Under the pieces are notes generated by a model. That model was not told the origin of the DNA. It did no database searches and saw only the letters and a list, made by a program, of their open reading frames with translations. From NCBI GenBank assembly GCA_001970955.1, contig MPUH01000780.1:1-35255 (forward strand): DNA of 35,255 nt. Reading direction: 5' to 3'. The position numbers and the translations under genes were made by a program. Position 1 is the stretch's first letter; each line of letters begins with the position of its first letter. Source of the stretch: Stentor coeruleus (lineage: Eukaryota > Ciliophora > Heterotrichea > Heterotrichida > Stentoridae). Of the stretch, positions 29,160 through 35,255 are shown in pieces.

Positions 29160-30589
29160 ATGGAGCTTTCCGGAGAAATGATCGCCAAATCACACCCAGA
29201 GAAGCCAGAAAGACTCTTAAGTCTTGAAGCTTCTAAACTAAACCTCTCTAGCATATGTTCCCTTTCTTCATACCCAAAACTAAAAACCATAAACATCTCA
29301 ACAAATCTTATAGAAACTCTTGAAGGTAAAGGAATAGAAAAGCTTAAAGATCTCAAAGAACTTGATGTATCTTGTAACTCTTTATCAAACTCATATGGTT
29401 TGACTAATCCTGGCCTATTAAAACTAAACATTTCTTTCAATAGAATCGAAGGTTTAGAAGGTCTTTCAAAAGTATTTCCTAAACAGATCTTACAAGTAAT
29501 ACGTGCTGAAGGGAATCTTATATGTTCAATGAAGCCTTTAAGTGGGTTTTTCTCCCTAAAAGTCTTAGATTTATCATCAAACCTCATAGAATTCATCTCA
29601 GGGATTGAGAATGTTCAAGTAACCTCCATATAGCTAGAAGAGTTATATTTAAACCATAACAAAATTTCTCAAATCGCCCCAAACGAACTCCCAGCTACAT
29701 TAAAAATCCTTCAACTTCGTGGTAATCTCATCACAAACTTACAATTTCTCAATAAAGCCTCATCTTTAGAGTCTTTAAATCTCGAACTCAACCAATTAGA
29801 AACCTTAGAATCCATGCCGAAACTACCTTTTTTAACAGAACTTTTACTTAGCAAAAACAAAATATTTTTATTAGGTTTTATTACTGAAATTTACGATATG
29901 TTCCCAGCCCTTGAGCTTTTAGATTTAAGTCACAACAGTTTATATGACCGTTTTGAATTACTAAGCCTTAATAAAATCAACTCACTTTTTGAACTTGACC
30001 TTGAAGGAAACCCATGCTCAGAACAAGTTGATTTTATAGAAAAAGTATCAAAAGATTATCCAAAGCTCTTAGTTCTTAATAGTATACAAATAAATCGAAA
30101 TATAGAGTAATGGATAACTAGAGATTAGATTCAAGGCCAGCAAGCCGGGCAAAGGCTATAAACATATTTGATGAAACTCGAGCTAAAAAAGAAGTTAAAG
30201 ATATATCTGATCTCGTCACAAATAAAAGAAAAGATTACTTAAAAATTATCAAAAATATTGAACATAATATGGAAAAACAGTTTTACGATGAATTTAGTTT
30301 ACTTAAAAAAAGAGAGTTTAAGGATCAAGATATGTTTACTGTTAAAGAAGAAATTGAAGAAAAGGAACATGAGGATTTAGAAGAACAGGAACAACATTGG
30401 TTTAATACACAAATGGAATGGACGAGAAAACTTGTTGAAAGAAAAGGAGCTACGCATAGGTATATAAAAGATGATAGACCTGCAAGTTCAAGAGGTAATA
30501 ATAGTAATCATATACCTTCAACGGCTAAAGGTGTGAATAGGCAAAGGAAAAAGTTAGAAGAGGCAATAAAGTTTACTAAGAATAAGTAA
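29160..30589 (+). CDS. Leucine-rich-repeat protein with coiled-coil tail, two introns
   Basis: Spliced model 465 aa. The first part (to about 305) is a run of LRRs of the SDS22/ciliary type: PKLKTINISTNLIETLEG, KDLKELDVSCNSL, GLLKLNISFNRIEGLEGL, SLKVLDLSSNLIEFISGI, then after the first intron LEELYLNHNKISQI, LKILQLRGNLI, SLESLNLELNQLETL, ALELLDLSHNSLY and a capping LFELDLEGNPC. The tail (RPASRAKAINIFDETRAKK, then a charged coiled coil and RPASSRGNNS) is in another frame, reached if 30107-30123 is a 17-nt intron. Otherwise the gene ends at TAA 30110 (311 aa), leaving a second frame without an ATG. Ciliary assembly factors often combine LRRs with such tails; role inferred. Confidence 0.88.
29619..29633 (+). 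other. 15-nt intron in LRR gene
   Basis: GTAACCTCCATATAG, phase 0, whose last three bases are an in-frame TAG. Removal joins IENVQ to LEELYLNHNKIS, restoring an LRR at the correct spacing. Confidence 0.95.
30107..30123 (+). other. Candidate 17-nt intron in LRR gene
   Basis: GTAATGGATAACTAGAG removes both the LRR frame's TAA and the TAG that blocks the downstream frame, giving IELDSRPASRAKA. Using the AG two bases earlier would make a 15-nt intron with A at position 10, but it leads straight to a TAG. So either the 3' site is shifted by two bases, or the sequence contains an indel, or the frames belong to two products. Confidence 0.5.
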
Positions 30590-31363
30590 TAAAGGTATAT
30601 GGCTTTTATATGGGATGTAAGTAGCTTTCGGATGAATTGATTCATGGAGATCTTGTGAAAAACTTGGTTAAGACAATTTTTTTAGAATCTTTGGTTTAAT
30701 CTCTTTTTTTGATACACAGGTTGAAGCTGTATTTTTTTTTTGAATTTCATTCATGTTTTTTATAAAAAAATTGTTTGGATCTGTGGCGATGTAAATTTCA
30801 TTGTAAACTGAGTAGCATGAGCTAATATTAAACATTGGCATTATAGGTTATAAAATATGTGATAGGAATTAATGAGGGACAAATTATCAGATTTTAATGC
30901 TACCGAAAAATTAGATAAATTATTGTAAACGGGTATAACTAGAATTAAATATAAGTTTGCAGGATGAGGCAGATATATAGAGTTTATGCATTTTTAGTTT
31001 TGTAGGATTATTTAAAAACTTTTTGAAAATTGCTCTAGTCTATGTATGAACCAAAAAATACTTAAAAATCAACCTTAATATACTTGCAATCCTAGTCTAA
31101 ATTTGAATATTCAAATACAATATTGATATAGGCAACCCAGGGAACTAAAATACTTCTTATTAAAACATATAAAAACTTTACCTAATATCCTTAGAATCAT
31201 TCTGAAATTACATTAACAATAATAAAAGGAAATTAAAGCTATATTATTCATCTTAAAAAAAAACCCCTCAAATTCTCCACCAAAAACATATCCTCAATAC
31301 TCAAAATAACTAAAATATATAAATAATAAGAAAAACTATTAATTAAATACTGGCAACTTAAAA
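30590..31363. other. Intergenic between convergent genes
   Basis: About 775 bases, G/T-rich on the left and C/A-rich on the right of the + strand, as expected for two 3' flanks meeting. No gene, RNA or repeat recognised. Confidence 0.55.
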
Positions 31364-32530
31364 CTAAAAAATGCTTTTGTATAGCTTTTTTTTATGGGGA
31401 GCAATATACTTTTTCTTATTCTCTTGGATTTGCTTTTTAGTAAGATAAGAAGTTTTGTCAATGAGACTAGTTTTTGAAGGGTTATGCGTTTCTGTAAGCT
31501 TTTTATTAGGATTTTTTATAAGTGGAAGTTTATAGTCCCCTCTTTCTTCTTCACCCGCTGCTCTGTCAGCATCAAAACTCCTTAGACTATGTGGTGATGG
31601 TGAATTTCTTGTTGGGCTTTCCATGCTTCTTAAGTCCTTAAAATAAGGGTGTCTCAAAGCTTGTTTTGTTGATATTCTATCTTCAGCTTTATATGTTAGT
31701 AAAAGCTTTATTAGGTCTCGAGCTTGATCAGTTATATGAGAAGGTAAGAGTTCATCAATGCCTTTACCTTTGACTGGCTTAAAGTCAATTTTTATTGTTT
31801 TAGTTTGACTTTCGAACTCAGCAAGAACTTCAGCTGGTGGGGTGCCTAGAACTTTATGGATCAGGTTGATTTGGTCAAATTCGTTCTCTCCTGGAAAAAG
31901 CGGATTTGTTGTTAAAAGTTCGAAAAATACACAACCAACTCCCCATAAATCCATCTTAGCCCCATAGTACCCATCAGTAAGCAAACATTCAGGAGGCCTA
32001 TACCAGCGTGTGCTAATATACTCCGTATATGGCTGTTTACTATAAACCCCTCTACAAGATCCAAAATCCGCTAATTTAATTATATCATCAGCCACAAGGA
32101 CATTTTCCGGCTTGATATCTCTATGAAAAATCCCATTTCTATGCATATGCTCAAGAGCCTTAAGTACTTGATATATATAATTTTTGACCTTATACTCAGG
32201 TATTTCAGTCTTATAACTGCGCATCCATTCATAAAGATTCAAGTCCATAAGCTCAAAGACAAGGGCTAAACGACCTGTAGGCTCATCACTAATTATCCCT
32301 TACTACAAAATTTCAATAAACTTGATTATATGTGGGTTTGGTGATAATCTTCGAAGTGCCTGAATTTCCCTTAAGCTATTAACTTGCTCCAAACTACTAA
32401 AATAATTCTTCATACACTTAATTGCCACATATTTCCCGGTTTTGATACTTTGCGCTTTGAGGACTTCACTAAAAGTCCCTTCACCTTTTTTTGAGATTAA
32501 ACGATACTCTGATTAGAGATTACTGTACAT
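31364..32530 (-). CDS. MOK: MOK-type (MAK/ICK family) protein kinase, two 15-nt introns
   Basis: 378 aa after splicing. RCK-family kinases (MAK, ICK, MOK) control cilium length and intraflagellar transport. The first exon has only 7 nt (ATGTACA). Glycine loop GEGTFSEV is at 11-18, catalytic Lys33 in VAIK, Glu50, then LYDEPTGRLALVFELMDLNL, readable only after the second intron is removed. HRDIKPEN starts at 126 (Asp128), DFG is at 145-147 and the activation motif TEY at 159-161 in PYTEYISTRWYRPPECLL, diagnostic of this family. After the kinase fold (to about 290) the tail is Ser/Lys-rich. MOK rather than MAK or ICK is judged from the short tail and the ECLLTDGYY segment. All catalytic residues are present, so it should be active. 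Confidence 0.95.
32289..32303 (-). other. 15-nt intron 2 in MOK-like kinase gene
   Basis: On the minus strand GTAAGGGATAATTAG, phase 2. Without splicing the frame meets TAG TAA; removal gives FIEILYDEPTGRLALVF. Confidence 0.96.
32509..32523 (-). other. 15-nt intron 1 in MOK-like kinase gene
   Basis: On the minus strand GTAATCTCTAATCAG, phase 1, with an in-frame TAA. It follows a 7-nt first coding exon and its removal gives MYKYRLISKKGEGTF, the expected kinase start. Confidence 0.93.
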
Positions 32531-32651
32531 AATATTTTTATTTTTACTATAAAGATTTTAAAATTATAATATTTTACCTTTGACCTAAAAGGCTAATGAT
32601 GATTATCAGATTATTTCATTTCAGCATTACGTTTATATAGATCTCAGTTTT

Positions 32652-33581
32652 TTAAGGTTTATTAGCAAATTTGTTATCAGAACTTAAGTGTTTTTTTAGG
32701 AAATCATGCTGAAGCAGAGCTTCAGCTGTAGGTCTTTTATTAGGGTCTTCTTGTAAGCAAATTTCTATAAATTTTTTACATGTTTCTGATAAATCTAAAG
32801 GTATTGGAGGGGTCTGGCCACTTGTTATCAATTCGAAGACATCTTTAACTGACCTTGAGACTGAAGACCAAGGTGGGTTTCCAGTAAGCATTTCTATCAT
32901 AACACAACCAACTGACCATATATCCGCAGCAAAACCATGTCCACTCTGTCTTGCAACCTCAGGAGCCATCCAATAAGGGCTTCCTTTTAAACTTCTACTA
33001 AGTTCATCTTGATCCTCATCATATTCAGTCTTAATTTTCTTTGAAGCTCCAAAATCAGAGAGTTTTATAATTCCATCTTGTGTTACTAAAATATTTGCAG
33101 ATTTTATATCCCTATGAACAATTCCTTGTGAATGTAAATATTTTAAACCTTCTAAAACTTGATTTATATACAAAACTGCTATGGGCTCTTCGAATTTACC
33201 GAATTTGTTCAACAAGTGTCGTAAAGATCCCCCTGAGACATATTCCATCATAATATCAACACCGTTATAATCATTGTTTATTTCTGTGTAAAGGTATTGA
33301 ACTATGTTTTTATGATAAAGATTTTTGAGCATTAGTATTTCTTTTTTTAGATTTGTTACTTCATAGAAGATTTGTTGAGGAGTTCCTAGAAGTTCGATAT
33401 GTTTTACAACGTGAAGTTCACCTGTTTCAAGATTGAGGCATTCGTAAACTTTACTATAGGCACCTTCACCTATTAAAGCTCCTCTTTTCCATTTGGGGAT
33501 TCGAAGAGGTGGGGTTCTTTCGCTTGTGTCATTGATTAAAGGTACTGCTAAAACCTTTTTTTTGAAGCAGCAACTACCCAT
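32652..33581 (-). CDS. STE11/MEKK-like Ser/Thr protein kinase
   Basis: 309 aa, complete. A nearly bare kinase domain of the MAP3K (MEKK/ANP) type. Features: WKRGALIGEGAYSKVY with a loop lacking the third glycine (Ser43), Lys60 in VVKHIE, Glu81 in the C helix, MEYVSGGSLRHLL, HRDIKSANIL at 156-165 (Asp158), DFGASKK from 176, and LKGSPYWMAPEVARQSGHG, which is typical of this group. Kinase helices end near 295. The N-terminus MGSCCFKKK has Gly2, adjacent cysteines and a basic patch, suggesting acylation and membrane attachment, although Phe6 is outside the classic myristoylation consensus. It is tandem with the MOK-like gene (about 120 bp apart) on the same strand. Whether the two act in one pathway is not shown by sequence. 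Confidence 0.93.
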   Translation of the reverse strand: MGSCCFKKKVLAVPLINDTSERTPPLRIPKWKRGALIGEGAYSKVYECLNLETGELHVVKHIELLGTPQQIFYEVTNLKKEILMLKNLYHKNIVQYLYTEINNDYNGVDIMMEYVSGGSLRHLLNKFGKFEEPIAVLYINQVLEGLKYLHSQGIVHRDIKSANILVTQDGIIKLSDFGASKKIKTEYDEDQDELSRSLKGSPYWMAPEVARQSGHGFAADIWSVGCVMIEMLTGNPPWSSVSRSVKDVFELITSGQTPPIPLDLSETCKKFIEICLQEDPNKRPTAEALLQHDFLKKHLSSDNKFANKP

Positions 33582-33863
33582 TTATTTGTAGTGATATAAT
33601 CAGAAATTAGAGATTTTGGTGTGGATTTGAAGTGGTTTTAGAATTTTGATAGTGGGGTGGGAAGAGGTTTGGGGCTTTTTAGTGATGAGGTTTGGGAACA
33701 AGCAGGGTGCATGTGTAGTATTTTGTTGATGATTTATTTATATAAGTTAATATTTTGGATAAAGGGCTTTTTAGAGATAATTTTAGGTTTGGTAAGAAAG
33801 TTATTATTGGAATATAATTAAATGTAGGTTGATTTAAAATTTGATATAATTTAAAGCTAACTT

Positions 33864-34124
33864 ATAGTTGAGGTCTTATTGTCTCATGGTTTACCAGAAG
33901 GTGAAGGTGTTTTAGATTATTCTCGTTGTGTAGATCAATTACGTTATGAAACAGATAATCAAGAAATAATTAATAATGATGCTAAGCATATGACATGGAA
34001 TAGTCCAGAAATCAGTTGGATATTAAAGAGATCAAGAAATACTCGGAAAGGTAAATATATTTATTATTCAAACCCAGATAAATACGTTATGCTATTTGAA
34101 AGCTATCGTAATACAGAGGTTTAA
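33864..34124 (+). pseudogene. 3' fragment of MORN-family gene
   Basis: Only the C-terminal about 85 residues of the MORN family remain: EGEGVLDYSRC, DNQEIINNDAKHMTWNSPEI, then YYSNPDKYVMLFESYRNTEV and TAA at 34122. They align to EGVLDYSNC through SYRNTEI of the copy ending at 2912. No ATG and no MORN units precede it; an in-frame TAA lies just upstream at 33858-33860. This fragment shows that the TAA at 2715 in the longer copy stands at a Gln codon (CAA) here. The conserved tail suggests relaxed but recent decay. Confidence 0.75.
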
Positions 34125-34160
34125 GATTAGTTTAAAGTTAAGATAGTTTTATTCTTAGTT
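34121..34160 (+). repeat. 3'-flank repeat of MORN family, copy C
   Basis: Begins in the stop codon and matches 2930-2970 and 1-38 (AGATTAGTTT, AAAGTTAAGATAGTTTTAT). It supports duplication of the gene together with its downstream DNA. Confidence 0.65.
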
Positions 34161-34287
34161 TTCTATACGCCTAAGGAAATTTAGCATTCTTTTAGTAACA
34201 TTTTTTAAGTCTTTTGAAATAATAAATGTCTGCTTCTTATATTCAAGATAATCTCTCAGTTTATATTTTCTTCTAAGTTTTCAGAAA

Positions 34288-34444
34288 AATACTTTACTCT
34301 AATGTACCTTTAATAGATAAAACCAAATTCAATTAATTCATTTCAATAAGAAATTTTATCTATAATAATAATACCTAAAATCAAATTTTGGCTTTGCCTA
34401 TTAAAGGGTAAATTAGAGTAAAGTGCTTTTCGATATAATCCTAG
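34288..34444. repeat. Imperfect inverted repeat, about 29-bp arms
   Basis: 34288-34316 read on the minus strand (CTATTAAAGGTACATTAGAG, then TAAAGTATT) matches 34398-34429 read on the plus strand (CTATTAAAGGGTAAATTAGA, then GTAAAGTGC), with roughly 25 of 29 positions alike and about 81 bases between arms. The right arm continues into the motif shared with 211-249 up to 34444. It could be a small non-autonomous element, a hairpin or a chance of AT-rich DNA. No flanking target-site duplication was identified. Confidence 0.5.
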
Positions 34445-34463
34445 AAAAAAAAAAATCTTATAG

Positions 34464-35076
34464 CACACCATTGGCATAATTGCCGTCATAAAATCCCTTA
34501 TTGAGTTCCTCAGCCTAGAATTCTTTGCACCTTCATCTAGAGTTCTCATCCTTGAACACTGGATATCATTTTTTTANGAATTCTTTGCACCTTCATCTAG
34601 AGTTCTCATCCTTGAACACTGGATATCATTTTTTTATATTTGTAAAAATGTTAAAAATAGAAAAAACATTATTGAACTAAACAACTCATTTGCTTCATGG
34701 ATAAAACTAAATCATCTTAGTGAATTTTTCCATAAAAATAAATGTAGAGTTTTTCATTAAGCATTACTTAAACCTATAATATGAGGGGCTTATGATAAAA
34801 CTTTGAATAATCCGAATTATGAAGAGATTGTTAGAGATATGCTTGAAAATATAGTCTTTGCGTATTTCCATGAACATAGTAGTTTTGTTGGGTTTGCTGT
34901 ATGAATGCGAGAAAAACCTTTTTGGTGGAGAAGTTCAGAATATTTATAAGAATAATGCGAGGTTTTCAAATAAAGAAATTAGTTGGGATTTGGACTGTGA
35001 GAGCTTTAAGGAGAACTTTATGAGGATTTATAAGCTTTGTAGGTGTTATGCTTTAGAGTTAGATTTATTAGAGTAG
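34464..35076 (+). pseudogene. Decayed protein-coding sequence, family unknown
   Basis: From 34464 the plus strand reads as a long coding-like stretch (IGIIAVIKSLIEFLSLEFF, later NNSFASWIKLNHLSEFFHKN and NYEEIVRDMLENIVFAYFHE). It is interrupted by TAA after CRVFH, by TGA after LLKPII, and by a frameshift near 34898, then continues CEKNLFGGEVQNIYKN to CYALELDLLE and TAG at 35074-35076. The duplicated join at 34518-34636 adds 60 bases, so the frame passes through it. I do not recognise the family. A minus-strand frame (34343-34549) overlaps its beginning but has no support. Association with the MORN fragment and inverted repeat suggests relic DNA. Confidence 0.45.
34518..34636. repeat. 59-bp direct duplication around N (assembly join)
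   Basis: 34518-34576 and 34578-34636 appear identical around the N at 34577. This is the same artefact pattern as at 515, 6893, 7087 and 16863. Confidence 0.88.
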
Positions 35077-35255
35077 AGGTTAAGATAAATTTAGTAGGGT
35101 TTTAGATATGCTGATTTGATTTGTGATTTTTTTAAAAGTCCCAAATGCTATATTTTTCAAAGTTAAGTTCATAAATTAAACAATCTTTAACATTTTTTAT
35201 ATTTAATTACCACAAACTTTTTTATTTTTTAAAACTAACTAATTTCTTGTACTTG

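Noticed and set aside
34343..34549. 68-codon minus-strand frame near the inverted repeat
   Set aside because: It runs through one inverted-repeat arm and half of an assembly duplication, and the plus strand reads better as decayed coding sequence.
1..35255. tRNA, rRNA, CRISPR array or telomere repeats
   Set aside because: I looked for tRNA TPsiC-like boxes with cloverleaf potential, regular spaced repeats and telomeric strings and found none.

Overview
This window looks like a macronuclear chromosome segment of a heterotrich ciliate, most like Stentor. It is very AT-rich and gene-dense, and its proteins are clearly eukaryotic (eL14, NAP1, PTEN-like, MOK kinase, DHHC palmitoyltransferase). 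The strongest sign is that broken reading frames of conserved proteins are repaired exactly by removing 15-nt introns. Seven are well supported; all start GTAA, end AG and carry A at position 10. TAA, TAG and TGA all end genes and tryptophan is TGG in the conserved proteins, so the code appears standard. Fifteen-base introns with a standard code are what is known for Stentor; the species is inferred.

Layout. 1-2975: the 3' flank of an off-window gene copy, then a nearly full-length but broken MORN-repeat gene. 3264-11264: TPR protein, alpha/beta hydrolase, DHHC acyltransferase, mitochondrial FtsH/YME1-type AAA protease, ankyrin protein, hydroxymethylbilane synthase (heme pathway) and NAP1 histone chaperone. 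11746-19780: a ubiquitin-like/EF-hand protein with repeated C(T/S)FxPxIN-like motifs, an FHA protein, a basic protein of unknown function and a 1091-residue C2-like/coiled-coil protein. 20397-23587: a very compact same-strand cluster of a CTFKP-motif protein, an EF-hand protein, a PTEN-like phosphatase with altered catalytic residues, and ribosomal protein eL14. 24326-30589: a helical protein with a probable organellar role, a basic protein with an unresolved start, a truncated MORN pseudogene, a twin-CX9C (CMC1-like) protein and an LRR/coiled-coil protein. 31364-33581: a MOK-type kinase and a STE11/MEKK-type kinase. 33864-35076: a 3' fragment of the MORN family, an inverted repeat and a decayed reading frame.

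Several genes fit ciliary or cortical structure and signalling (MOK, LRR, MORN, EF-hand and CTFKP proteins, kinases, DHHC); others are housekeeping or mitochondrial. I see no operon-like functional pathway. Both window ends are linked by the same repeat family (MORN copies plus their 3' flanks), which suggests a dispersed, decaying multigene family. Five of the six N positions are flanked by direct duplications of 53-153 bp, some with scattered mismatches. These look like unmerged contig joins and break two genes artificially: the YME1-like protease and the 1091-residue protein.
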